Assembly (NCBI RefSeq): GCF_900602065.1 | Contig: NZ_UWFN01000209.1 | Coordinates: forward strand, 110,877 to 174,876 | Source of the DNA: Pseudomonas viridiflava | GTDB lineage: Bacteria; Pseudomonadota; Gammaproteobacteria; Pseudomonadales; Pseudomonadaceae | Length of the DNA: 64,000 nucleotides | Reading direction: 5' to 3' | Part shown: one piece after another, positions 1-7,952 of the stretch | Numbering within the stretch: position 1 is the first letter of the stretch | How the letters are laid out: each line of letters starts with the position of its first letter | Program-made: the position numbers and the translations under genes | Notes under the pieces: model-generated | What the model saw: only the letters and a program-made list of their open reading frames with translations | Told to the model about the DNA's origin: nothing | Database searches by the model: none

Positions 1-20
1 CAAGCAACTCATATCGCTCC

Positions 21-61
21 AGCCTTCAAAGACGAAGGCTGAGCTTCCCGAGAGAACGGGA
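21..61 (+). promoter_or_regulatory. Two-hexaloop ANTAR-type (NasT-like) leader RNA of the nitrate operon
   Basis: Two consecutive hairpins each carry a six-base loop. The first has stem agccttc (21-27) and gaaggct (34-40) around loop aaagac (28-33). The second has stem tcccg (46-50) and cggga (57-61) around loop agagaa (51-56). Both loops have A at position 1 and G at position 4, which is the known signature of RNA bound by ANTAR-domain antiterminators such as NasT/NasR. A terminator follows directly and nitrate-assimilation genes follow that, so the likely role is nitrate-dependent antitermination. The nasT gene is not in the window. Confidence 0.85.
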
Positions 62-70
62 CCGGACAAA

Positions 71-108
71 GGCGTCCTCGCTAGTAACCTAGCGGGACGC
101 CTTTTTTT
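71..108 (+). terminator. Leader terminator (attenuator) before the nitrate operon
   Basis: Stem ggcgtcc (71-77) pairs with ggacgcc (95-101) and cgctag (79-84) pairs with ctagcg (89-94), with a single bulged T at 78 and a four-base loop. Seven T residues follow (102-108). This is a classic intrinsic terminator about 50 bases before the first start codon and just after the two hexaloop hairpins, so it most likely acts as the regulated attenuator. It could in addition end an upstream transcript. Confidence 0.9.
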
Positions 109-158
109 GTTTGCGCAGAATTTGTCGAGCACCCTCTCGCGGGCTTCTCGGAGGCAAG

Positions 159-1397
159 ATGAGAAAACTCAAACTGGTGATGGTTGGCAACGGCATGGCT
201 GGCGTTCGTACGCTGGAGGAGCTGCTCAAGCTCAGCGACGAACTGTACGACATCACCGTATTCGGCGCCGAGCCGCACCCTAACTACAACCGCATCATGC
301 TCTCACCGGTGCTGGCAGGTGAGCAGAAGTTCGAAGACATCGTGCTTAACGACCTGGACTGGTATCTGGGCAACAACATTCAACTTCTGCTCAATCGCAG
401 AGTGGTGAAAATCGACCGGGCCAAACGCCAGGTGATTGCCGACGACGGCACGGTGGCGCATTACGATCGCCTGCTGATTGCCACAGGCTCTACGCCATTC
501 ATGCCACCAATGCCGGGCAGCACCTTGAACGGCGTCATTGGTTACCGCGACATCGCGGACACGCGAATCATGATCCACACCGCCAAAACCCAAAAACATG
601 CGGTGGTGATCGGTGGCGGCCTGCTCGGCCTGGAAGCCGCCAATGGGCTGAAGATGCGTGGCATGGACGTCACGGTCGTACACATCGGCAAATGGCTGCT
701 GGAACGTCAGTTGGATAAAGCCGCCGGGCAATTACTCCAAAGCGCGCTGGAGGCCCGCGGCCTGCACTTTCGCCTGAACGAACAGACCGAGGCATTGCTG
801 GACAACGGCCGAGGTACAGTCAACGCCGTGCAGTTCAAAAATGGCGACATCATCCCGGCCGACCTGGTCGTGATGGCCGCCGGTATTCGCCCGGCGACCG
901 AACTCGCGGAACTGGCTGGATTGCCCTGCAACCGGGGCATCCTGGTCAACGACACGTTGCAGACCTACGATCCGAGGATCTATGCGATCGGCGAATGCGC
1001 CAGTCATCGCGGCACTGCCTATGGCCTGGTAGCGCCCTTGTTCGAGCAGGCCAAAGTCTGCGCAAACCACCTCGCCCAACTAGGCTTCGCCCGCTACAAG
1101 GGTTCAGTCACCTCGACCAAGCTGAAGGTGACCGGGATTGATCTGTTTTCCGCTGGCGATTTCATGGGAGGCGAAGGCACGGAAACCATAGTCCTGCGAG
1201 ACCCTTTCAGCGGTTCCTACAAAAAACTGGTGATCAAAGACGATCTTCTGGTGGGCGCGTGCCTGTACGGCGACACCACTGACGGCGGCTGGTACCTGCG
1301 CCTGATTCGCGGCCAGCAGTCCATAATCGCCCTTCGTGATCAGTTGATGTTCGGTGAAGTGAGCGTATCGCAAACGGATACCGCGTTATGCGCCTGA
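159..1397 (+). CDS. FAD-dependent NAD(P)H reductase of assimilatory nitrate reductase (NasC/NirB N-terminal type)
   Basis: A 412-residue flavoprotein of the pyridine nucleotide-disulphide oxidoreductase class II family. It starts with an FAD-binding Rossmann motif (VGNGMAG), has a mid-protein NAD(P)-binding motif (VVIGGGLLGLEAA) and the usual second FAD segment (YAIGECA). It corresponds to the reductase half of NirB or to Klebsiella NasC, and lacks the sirohaem/4Fe-4S nitrite reductase half. It overlaps nasA by 10 bases, so it very likely passes electrons from NAD(P)H to NasA. I chose the ATG at 159 because GGAGG lies five bases upstream; the frame stays open further left. Confidence 0.88.
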   Translation: MRKLKLVMVGNGMAGVRTLEELLKLSDELYDITVFGAEPHPNYNRIMLSPVLAGEQKFEDIVLNDLDWYLGNNIQLLLNRRVVKIDRAKRQVIADDGTVAHYDRLLIATGSTPFMPPMPGSTLNGVIGYRDIADTRIMIHTAKTQKHAVVIGGGLLGLEAANGLKMRGMDVTVVHIGKWLLERQLDKAAGQLLQSALEARGLHFRLNEQTEALLDNGRGTVNAVQFKNGDIIPADLVVMAAGIRPATELAELAGLPCNRGILVNDTLQTYDPRIYAIGECASHRGTAYGLVAPLFEQAKVCANHLAQLGFARYKGSVTSTKLKVTGIDLFSAGDFMGGEGTETIVLRDPFSGSYKKLVIKDDLLVGACLYGDTTDGGWYLRLIRGQQSIIALRDQLMFGEVSVSQTDTALCA

Positions 1398-4117
1398 CCA
1401 GTATCCCCGCGCCCATCACGCAAACCACCGCATCCACCTGTTGCTATTGCGGGGTCGGCTGTGGCGTGCTGATTGAACACGACGGGCGCAACATTATCGG
1501 TGTCACAGGCGACCCGACGCATCCAGCCAACTTTGGCAAGCTGTGCAGCAAAGGCTCAACCCTGCACCTCACTGGTGACCCAAGCGCACGGGCGCTATAC
1601 CCGGAATTGCGCCTGAGTAAACAGCTGGGACGCAGCGTTACGGATTGGGACGCGGCCCTTGATCACGCCGCCAATGTCTTCGCAGAAACCATTCGCGAAC
1701 ATGGACCTGACAGCGTCGCGTTTTATATTTCGGGACAACTGCTGACAGAGGATTACTACGCGTTCAACAAGCTCGCACGCGCTCTGATTGGCACCAACAA
1801 TATCGACAGTAATTCCCGGCTGTGCATGTCGTCCGCCGTGGTGGGCTATAAACGTAGCCTGGGCGCAGACGCACCGCCTTGCAGCTATGAAGACATCGAG
1901 CTCAGCGATTGCGTGATGATCGTCGGCAGCAACATGGCCTACGCCCACCCGATCCTGTTCCGACGCCTGGAAGAAGCGAAAAGCCAGCGTCCCGAGATGA
2001 AAATCATCGTCATCGACCCTCGGCGTACAGACACCTGTGACCTGGCGGACCTGCATCTGGCGATTAACCCCGGAACAGACGTTGCGCTGTTTCACGGCAT
2101 CCTGCATCTGCTGCTTTGGGAAGGCAGGGTCGATCAGGATTTCATCGAGCAACACACCGAGGGATATGCCGAGCTCAAAAGCCTGGTGCATCACTACTCG
2201 CCGCAAATGGTCGCGCAGACCTGCGGCATCTCGCTTCAGCAACTGCGGCAATGCGCGCAATGGATCGGCCAGGCACCCAGCTTTCTGTCGCTGTGGTGCA
2301 TGGGCTTGAATCAGTCCACTGCTGGCAGCGCCAAAAACAGCGCGTTGATCAACCTGCATCTGGCCACCGGGCAAATAGGCCGCCCCGGTGCCGGCCCGTT
2401 TTCTCTGACCGGCCAACCTAATGCCATGGGCGGTCGCGAGACTGGCAGCCTCTCCAACCTGCTTCCCGGCCACCGGGAAGCGGCCAACGCCGAGCATCGG
2501 GCTGAAGTGGCACAGTACTGGGGTGTCGATACATTGCCCGACACTCCTGGTTTGTCAGCGATCGAACTGTTCGAGCAGATGCGCAACGGTACGATCAAAG
2601 CGGTATGGATCGCCTGCACAAATCCGGCACAGTCGCTGCCTGATCAGACTCATGTACGCGAAGCCTTGAGCACATGCCCATTCGTGGTCCTTCAGGAAGC
2701 TTTTCGCACCACTGAAACCGCCCGCTTCGCTGACCTGCTGCTGCCCGCGGCCAGTTGGGGCGAAAAAGAAGGCTCGGTGACCAATTCCGAACGGCGTATC
2801 TCCCATGTGCGCAAAGCCGTTGCGGCGCCCGGCGAAGCGCGCCCCGATTGGGCAATTACAGTCGATTTCGCACAACGTCTTCAGGCCCGACTGCAACCTG
2901 ATACCGCCGCTCTTTTTGATTTCCAGCAGCCCCAAGCACTGTTCGACGAATACAAGCAGCTGACCCAAGGTCGCGACCTGGACTTGTCCGGCATCAGCTA
3001 CGAGATCATTGATCAGCGCGGGCCGCAGCAATGGCCATTCCCGGTCGGCGCCACCAGCGGCACAGCCAGACTGTATCTGGAGGGTGTATTTCCAACACCA
3101 TCCGGCAAAGCCCGATTCATCAGCGAACCGTACAGCGCTGCCAAAGAGCTACGCGACAGCCGCTTCCCGCTGACCCTGAACACCGGCCGCCTGCGTGATC
3201 AATGGCACGGCATGAGCCGCACAGGCACCGCTGCGCGCTTGTTCGGCCATGTGAGTGAAGCAGTACTGAGCCTGCATCCGGAAGATCTGCATCGCTATCG
3301 ACTGGAAACGGGTGATTTGGTCAATCTGCAAAGCAGACGTGGCAGTGTGATCGTTCCCGTTGGCAGCGATGACGGCTTGCGGGCTGGCCATGCCTTCATC
3401 CCCATGCACTGGGGAGATCGATTCCTCAAGGGCGGAGTAAATGTACTCATCCAGCCAGCGTTCGATCCAATTTCCAGGCAACCTGAGCTGAAGCACTCTG
3501 GCGTGCGGATCGACAAAGTCGACCTGCCGTGGCGACTGTTCATCCTGATCGAAGGCGACGTGCAATGCCGTCTGGATGCGTTGCGTTCGTTATGCGACGA
3601 GTTTCCCTATACCAGCCTAAGCCTTGCAGGACGTGAACGTCCTGCACTAACACTGCGTGCAGCCAATGGCGAAGCCCCGACTCAGGAGCTGCTGGATCGA
3701 ATTGACCAGTTGCTGGGGCTGGATCACGGCCCCGTACTGGCTTATGACGATAATCGCCAAGGCATCAGCAAGCGCATTCGCCTGGACCAAGGCCGGATAA
3801 CCGCCATCCGCCTATGCGGAGAAACCCTTGCCAAAGAATGGCTGCAAAGTTTGTGGCTGGACGGGCGGGAAATCGACGACGAGGTGCGTCGCTGGCTGCT
3901 CGCGCCGATAAGCCGCGCACCAGGCACCGGGGCAGGCAAAGCATCAAGCGGAAAAACCCTGTGCAACTGCATGAATATCAGTGAAAGCGCGGTGTGCGAT
4001 GGCATTGCGAAAGGTATGGACCTGATTCAACTAAAGACACAACTGGGCTGCGGCAGCATGTGTGGCTCTTGCGTGCCGGAAATCAAACGACTGCTGACGA
4101 CCGTCGCGATCAACTGA
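1388..4117 (+). CDS. nasA: Assimilatory nitrate reductase catalytic subunit NasA
   Basis: A 909-residue cytoplasmic molybdopterin enzyme that reduces nitrate to nitrite. The N-terminal [4Fe-4S] site is C18-x2-C21-x3-C25 with C53 as the fourth ligand. A long molybdopterin oxidoreductase domain and a molydopterin-dinucleotide-binding domain (about 600-720) follow. The C-terminus carries a BFD-like [2Fe-2S] domain with C859, C861, C892 and C895, as in Klebsiella NasA, which receives electrons from the flavoprotein. It lacks a Tat signal, which agrees with the assimilatory cytoplasmic form. The start overlaps the end of the reductase gene, indicating translational coupling. Confidence 0.95.
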   Translation: MRLTSIPAPITQTTASTCCYCGVGCGVLIEHDGRNIIGVTGDPTHPANFGKLCSKGSTLHLTGDPSARALYPELRLSKQLGRSVTDWDAALDHAANVFAETIREHGPDSVAFYISGQLLTEDYYAFNKLARALIGTNNIDSNSRLCMSSAVVGYKRSLGADAPPCSYEDIELSDCVMIVGSNMAYAHPILFRRLEEAKSQRPEMKIIVIDPRRTDTCDLADLHLAINPGTDVALFHGILHLLLWEGRVDQDFIEQHTEGYAELKSLVHHYSPQMVAQTCGISLQQLRQCAQWIGQAPSFLSLWCMGLNQSTAGSAKNSALINLHLATGQIGRPGAGPFSLTGQPNAMGGRETGSLSNLLPGHREAANAEHRAEVAQYWGVDTLPDTPGLSAIELFEQMRNGTIKAVWIACTNPAQSLPDQTHVREALSTCPFVVLQEAFRTTETARFADLLLPAASWGEKEGSVTNSERRISHVRKAVAAPGEARPDWAITVDFAQRLQARLQPDTAALFDFQQPQALFDEYKQLTQGRDLDLSGISYEIIDQRGPQQWPFPVGATSGTARLYLEGVFPTPSGKARFISEPYSAAKELRDSRFPLTLNTGRLRDQWHGMSRTGTAARLFGHVSEAVLSLHPEDLHRYRLETGDLVNLQSRRGSVIVPVGSDDGLRAGHAFIPMHWGDRFLKGGVNVLIQPAFDPISRQPELKHSGVRIDKVDLPWRLFILIEGDVQCRLDALRSLCDEFPYTSLSLAGRERPALTLRAANGEAPTQELLDRIDQLLGLDHGPVLAYDDNRQGISKRIRLDQGRITAIRLCGETLAKEWLQSLWLDGREIDDEVRRWLLAPISRAPGTGAGKASSGKTLCNCMNISESAVCDGIAKGMDLIQLKTQLGCGSMCGSCVPEIKRLLTTVAIN

Positions 4118-4130
4118 TGAGGTGAATAGC

Positions 4131-4880
4131 ATGAATGCAAAAGTCTGGCTGGTCGGCGCCGGCCCGGGTGATCCAGAGTTGCTGACCCTAAAAGCCGTAA
4201 GAGCACTGCGCGAAGCCGACGTGGTGTTGATCGATGACCTGGTCAACAACGCAGTACTGGAGCATTGCCCGGGCGCGCGCGTTATTGCCGTAGGTAAACG
4301 CGGTGGCTGCCGCTCGACGCCGCAAGCGTTCATCCATCGTTTGATGCTGCGCTATGTGCGTCAGGGCAAATGCGTGGTGCGCCTGAAAGGCGGCGACCCG
4401 TGCATATTCGGTCGCGGCGGCGAAGAAGCCGATTGGCTGCGTGCTCATGGGGTTGAAGTTGAACTGGTCAATGGCATCACGGCAGGCCTTGCAGGCGCGA
4501 CGCAATGTGGAATATCCCTGACCTTGCGGGGTATCAGTCGTGGCGTGACGCTGGTGACAGCTCACACTCAGGACGACAGTACATTGAACTGGCAAGCACT
4601 GGCACAAGGAGGAACAACGCTGGTGGTGTACATGGGCGTGGCAAAACTGGGCGAAATACGCGAGAGCCTGATCAGTGGCGGGATGTCACTGAACATGCCC
4701 GTGGCGATGATCGAGAATGCTTCCCTGCCTCAGCAAAGGGAGTGCCGGAGCTCACTGGCCGATATGCAGCAGGACGCAGCCCTTTTCGAACTGAAAAGCC
4801 CGGCCATTCTGGTCATCGGAGAGGTTGCGGGCGCAATGGATGTTGCGGTGCTGGAACAAGCAGCCAGTCAAACGGCTTGA
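4131..4880 (+). CDS. cobA: Uroporphyrinogen-III C-methyltransferase
   Basis: A 249-residue SAM-dependent methyltransferase that converts uroporphyrinogen III to precorrin-2, the first committed step to sirohaem (cofactor of nitrite and sulphite reductases) and cobalamin. The family signatures are present: VGAGPGDPELLTLKA at the N-terminus and RLKGGDPCIFGRGGEE around residue 85. It has no CysG dehydrogenase/ferrochelatase domain. It lies 13 bases after nasA, so it is the last gene of the nitrate operon and probably supplies sirohaem for a nitrite reductase outside the window. A GTG at 4122 is in frame, but GAGG at 4119-4122 is correctly spaced for the ATG at 4131. Confidence 0.93.
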   Translation: MNAKVWLVGAGPGDPELLTLKAVRALREADVVLIDDLVNNAVLEHCPGARVIAVGKRGGCRSTPQAFIHRLMLRYVRQGKCVVRLKGGDPCIFGRGGEEADWLRAHGVEVELVNGITAGLAGATQCGISLTLRGISRGVTLVTAHTQDDSTLNWQALAQGGTTLVVYMGVAKLGEIRESLISGGMSLNMPVAMIENASLPQQRECRSSLADMQQDAALFELKSPAILVIGEVAGAMDVAVLEQAASQTA

Positions 4881-4903
4881 ACGACAGAGTAAATCGCAGG
4901 CAA

Positions 4904-4936
4904 AGAAAAGCCCGGCATTAGCCGGGCTTCTCTTTT
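4904..4936. terminator. Bidirectional terminator between cobA and oprF
   Basis: Perfect eight-base-pair stem agcccggc (4909-4916) with gccgggct (4921-4928) around loop atta. It is T-rich on the plus side and has a complementary A-run on the other side. It lies between the convergent ends of cobA and oprF and can serve both. Confidence 0.85.
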
Positions 4937-4968
4937 ACACCGCTATTGAAGCGAGTAAAGCAGGCTAA

Positions 4969-6003
4969 TTACTTAGCTTGTGCTTCAACTTCAGCTTCTA
5001 CGCGACGGTTAACAGCGCGGCCAGCGTCAGTTGCGTTGTCAGCAACTGGACGGGATTCGCCATAACCAACCGAGTTTACGCGGCTAGCGCCAACACCGTA
5101 CTGGTTAACCAGAACCTGTTTAACGGCGTTTGCACGACGCTCGGACAGTTTTTGGTTGTAAGCGTCAGGACCGACGGAGTCAGTGTGACCTTCAACAGTG
5201 GTGGTGGTTTGTGGGTACTGTTGCATGAAGTCAGCGAGGTTCTTGATGTCGCCGTAGCTGTTAGGCTTGACTACGGATTTGTCGAAATCGAACTTCACGT
5301 CCAGCTCAACACGAACCACTTCGGCAACTGCTGGGCAGCCATCAGCGTCAACGGTAACGTTGGCTGGGGTGTCCGGGCACTTGTCGACGTTGTCGCACAC
5401 GCCGTCGTTGTCGCTGTCGGAGCACACTTCAGCTACTGGAGCTGGTGCTGCTTCAACTTTCTTGGAGCCGCCACCGAAGTTTACGCCGATACCGACGCTA
5501 GGAGCCCACTCGGTGTCGCCTTGGTCGATGTTGTACTGAGCTTCAACGCCAGCACGGGCATAGAAGTTGTCAGTGAAGTAAAGCTTGGCACCGCCGCCGA
5601 TGTTGGCGAAGGTAGAACCGTTACGGCCGCCGCGAGCGTCTTGACCGATGCTTTGATCAGAGAAACCAGCCGAAACGTACGGACGCAGCATGTCGCCCGG
5701 GTTGTTGAAGTGGTACAGAGCGTCCAGGGCAGTGTTGGAGCCCTTGATGTTCTTGCCACTGTCGCTGCGAACGTTGTGAACTTCGTCGTAACCCAGACGT
5801 ACTTCTACGTCGTCGGTCAGGAAGTAGCCAATCGAGCCGCCGAACAGGTTGCCGTCGTTTTTAAAGTTACGGGCGCTGTCGTAGTACTCTTTCTTGGCGA
5901 AGCCTTCGATTTCGACTGCGCCTTGGCCTTGTGCCAGAGCGCCGAAAGATGCCGCGGCAACAATAGTACCAATGGCCAAGCCCAAGGTGTTTTTCAGTTT
6001 CAT
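4969..6003 (-). CDS. oprF: Major outer membrane porin OprF
   Basis: A 344-residue OmpA-family porin. It has a signal peptide ending near LAQGQG (about residue 24), an N-terminal eight-stranded beta-barrel, and a linker with four cysteines and acidic DSDNDG/DVDADG-like repeats resembling calcium-binding thrombospondin type 3 repeats (about 195-225). The C-terminal OmpA peptidoglycan-binding domain contains FDFDKS and the NQKLSERRA helix. Pseudomonas OprF gives non-specific permeability and anchors the outer membrane to the wall. It follows sigX and is known in Pseudomonas to depend largely on SigX. GGGGAT precedes the ATG. Confidence 0.97.
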   Translation of the reverse strand: MKLKNTLGLAIGTIVAAASFGALAQGQGAVEIEGFAKKEYYDSARNFKNDGNLFGGSIGYFLTDDVEVRLGYDEVHNVRSDSGKNIKGSNTALDALYHFNNPGDMLRPYVSAGFSDQSIGQDARGGRNGSTFANIGGGAKLYFTDNFYARAGVEAQYNIDQGDTEWAPSVGIGVNFGGGSKKVEAAPAPVAEVCSDSDNDGVCDNVDKCPDTPANVTVDADGCPAVAEVVRVELDVKFDFDKSVVKPNSYGDIKNLADFMQQYPQTTTTVEGHTDSVGPDAYNQKLSERRANAVKQVLVNQYGVGASRVNSVGYGESRPVADNATDAGRAVNRRVEAEVEAQAK

Positions 6004-6110
6004 CCGTTAAATCCCCATCTGGTGATTGTAAAGCAGTCCCACATCGCTGGGGACAACTCATCGGCAAGTCTATCAGAACTTGCCTGCTCGTTAGAGATAT
6101 TTGCACCGAG
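6004..6110 (-). promoter_or_regulatory. sigX-oprF intergenic leader with two hairpins
   Basis: The 107 bases between sigX and oprF hold two inverted repeats: ggcaagt (6063-6069) with acttgcc (6078-6084), and gtccc (6036-6040) with gggac (6050-6054). Neither has a T-run, so they are not ordinary terminators. Known Pseudomonas biology places oprF promoters here, including a SigX-dependent one, but I could not pick a convincing -35/-10 pair by eye. Confidence 0.45.
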
Positions 6111-6701
6111 TTAAGTTTCGGTAATGCCTGCAAATTTCTCACGTAATTTATCTAAAGCCCGCTTGTAGCGCATTTTCGTTGCACTCAAGCCCATGTGCAT
6201 GATGTCTGCGATCTCCTGGAATTCAAGTTCTGCGACAAATCGCAGTACCAGAATCTCCCGATCGATCGGGTTCACATGCACCAGCCAGCGATCAAGCCCG
6301 CCCCGCTCTTCAGGTTTAGGCGTCTTTTCTTCCGACGCTTCCTCAAGTGGATCCAGACTCAAAGCGTCCATCAAGCGACGCTTACGCCGTTCCTTTCTGT
6401 ACTGCGTGATGCATTCGTTGTAAGTGATGCTGTACAGCCATGTTTTGAATTTCGATTTACCCTCGAAATTCTTCAAGCCATACAACACCTTAAGCATCAC
6501 TTCCTGACAGACATCATCAGCATCGCGATCGTTCCCTAAATAACGTGCACAGACGTTAAAAAGTGTTCGTTGATAGCGACGCATCAACTCTTCGTAAGCC
6601 CGCGTCACATGAAAAAGTTCGACGTGGGCGCGCGCAACCAGCTCCTCATCAGAGAGCTCGCGGGGGTCGTAGCGCATCGATAGCGGTTGAGGGTTATTCA
6701 A
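6111..6701 (-). CDS. sigX: ECF RNA polymerase sigma factor SigX
   Basis: A 196-residue extracytoplasmic-function sigma factor. Region 2 holds YLGNDRDADDVCQEVMLKV and FKTWLYSITYNECI; region 4 holds ELEFQEIADIMHMGLSATKM, the helix-turn-helix. No anti-sigma gene is adjacent; the neighbours are cmpX, crfX and cmaX upstream and oprF downstream. In Pseudomonas SigX controls oprF, fatty-acid synthesis and membrane properties in response to osmotic and cell-wall stress. Matching the length of the known protein makes the start a TTG at 6699-6701. The first in-frame ATG is at 6677 and would begin at MRYDPREL. No good ribosome-binding site precedes either. Confidence 0.94.
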   Translation of the reverse strand: MNNPQPLSMRYDPRELSDEELVARAHVELFHVTRAYEELMRRYQRTLFNVCARYLGNDRDADDVCQEVMLKVLYGLKNFEGKSKFKTWLYSITYNECITQYRKERRKRRLMDALSLDPLEEASEEKTPKPEERGGLDRWLVHVNPIDREILVLRFVAELEFQEIADIMHMGLSATKMRYKRALDKLREKFAGITET

Positions 6702-6730
6702 AACAAGTCGTGCCGACAGTCAGGTCAATG

Positions 6731-6766
6731 GCCGCCACTGCCATTGAAACGGCAATTTGTGGCGGC
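6731..6766. repeat. Strong inverted repeat upstream of sigX
   Basis: gccgccac (6731-6738) pairs with gtggcggc (6759-6766), and inside it tgcc (6739-6742) pairs with ggca (6751-6754). The result is a 12-base-pair hairpin with a four-base bulge. It lies in the 86-base gap between cmpX and sigX and has no T-run in the direction of transcription. It could attenuate read-through from cmpX or stabilise the sigX transcript. Confidence 0.6.
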
Positions 6767-6787
6767 ATAGAGTAGCAGGTTAGCCGC

Positions 6788-7612
6788 TTAACGGCTGCTC
6801 ACTCGCTGTTCCAGAAGGACGCGGTTGGACAATGAAACCAACTCCCCGTCATCTGTAAGCAGTGTGGTTTTCACCGTGCCAATCTCTTCAATCTGCCCTT
6901 CAACATCGCCAACACGCACCTCTTGGCCTACCTGATACAACTCCCGCACATAAATCCCTGCCAGTATTTGGCCAGCAAGCTCACGACTTCCCAGGCCCAT
7001 GGCCAGCGCAATTGCCAGACCAACGGTAATCAAACCGATCACAATTACATGGTTCAGCAGGTCAGTTTTGACCTCCAGCTGACTGATCGCCACCGAAATA
7101 CTGATAATAATGACCAGCCCCTGAGCGATTCGCCCCAGACCCGCGGAATAATCCAGCCCTACTCCTTCCGCCGCGCCACGCACCAGACCGTTGACCAGTT
7201 GCGCCAGCAGTACACCGACCAGCAGCACCAGAGCGGCACCAAAAACCTTGGGCAGATAAAGCGCCAGCATGTCCAGCGTTGCGGAAACGCGCTCAAGCCC
7301 CAGCGATTCAGCGGCCGAAACCAGAAAGATCAACAAGACGAACCAGTAAACAATCTTGCCGATGAGAGTGGAAATCGGCACCTGAACGCCTGCACGGCTG
7401 ATCAGTTTGGTCAGGCCGGTGCCTGCCATCAGACGATCAAGGCCTAGTTTGGCGAGCAACTTTGACAACAGGGTGTCGAGCAGTTTGGCGACCACGAAAC
7501 CCAGCAGTACGACCACCAGTGCGCCGAACAGATTCGGGATGAAATTTGCAACTTTGGTCCACAATGCAGTCATTGCGGCAACCAGACTCTGAGTCCAGAG
7601 ATCCAATTCCAT
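6788..7612 (-). CDS. cmpX: Mechanosensitive-channel-family membrane protein CmpX
   Basis: A 274-residue inner membrane protein with about five hydrophobic segments. The first (FIPNLFGALVVVLLGFVVAK) begins near residue 18 and is a repeated conserved TM-helix type. The C-terminal part (about 200-270, with GQEVRVGDVEGQIEEIGTVK) is an MscS-like beta domain. Known Pseudomonas work links cmpX to SigX activity and envelope stress. The frame extends to a TTG at 7618, but the ATG at 7612 lies just after the crfX stop (7615) and is the better start. The two genes are almost contiguous. Confidence 0.88.
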   Translation of the reverse strand: MELDLWTQSLVAAMTALWTKVANFIPNLFGALVVVLLGFVVAKLLDTLLSKLLAKLGLDRLMAGTGLTKLISRAGVQVPISTLIGKIVYWFVLLIFLVSAAESLGLERVSATLDMLALYLPKVFGAALVLLVGVLLAQLVNGLVRGAAEGVGLDYSAGLGRIAQGLVIIISISVAISQLEVKTDLLNHVIVIGLITVGLAIALAMGLGSRELAGQILAGIYVRELYQVGQEVRVGDVEGQIEEIGTVKTTLLTDDGELVSLSNRVLLEQRVSSR

Positions 7613-7614
7613 GT

Positions 7615-7863
7615 TCAATCAGCCTTATCGACAGGACGAGCGGTAGAATTCTTTTGACGTGAAACCGGTGCAACGTGGGCTGAGCCATTGTTCAAGGCGA
7701 TCATCATCGCTTCGGTCCAGCGCCCCAGCAGACTGAACAACACACCCGCGCCCACTTGGCGATTGGCGGTTTTCAATACGCGTCCCAGGCAGGCGTCATC
7801 ATCCCGGCTGGAGGAAGACGACTTGAGCATGTCGCGCAATGATTCTTCAAACGGATCGTGCAT
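7615..7863 (-). CDS. crfX: Small protein CrfX of the sigX region
   Basis: An 82-residue protein found beside cmpX across Pseudomonas; its function is not established. It is acidic and serine-rich at the start (SSSSSRDDD), has one moderately hydrophobic stretch around residues 35-58 (VGAGVLFSLLGRWTEAMMIA), and has a polar tail. It shows no signal peptide and no catalytic motif I recognise. The frame opens at a GTG (7869), but GAGAGG is correctly placed for the ATG at 7863. It is the middle gene of cmaX-crfX-cmpX. Confidence 0.82.
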   Translation of the reverse strand: MHDPFEESLRDMLKSSSSSRDDDACLGRVLKTANRQVGAGVLFSLLGRWTEAMMIALNNGSAHVAPVSRQKNSTARPVDKAD

Positions 7864-7952
7864 AGGCACCTCTCGTAACGTCCAGAGAAGACGTGAACCA
7901 ATCCGGGTGAGTCACAAACTGCCCCGTGGACGAACGTTAAAAATTGTAACCG

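Noticed and set aside
4978..6114. 378-residue open frame on the plus strand opposite oprF
   Set aside because: Fully antisense to a certain gene; its valine-rich composition is the mirror of the biased OprF codons.
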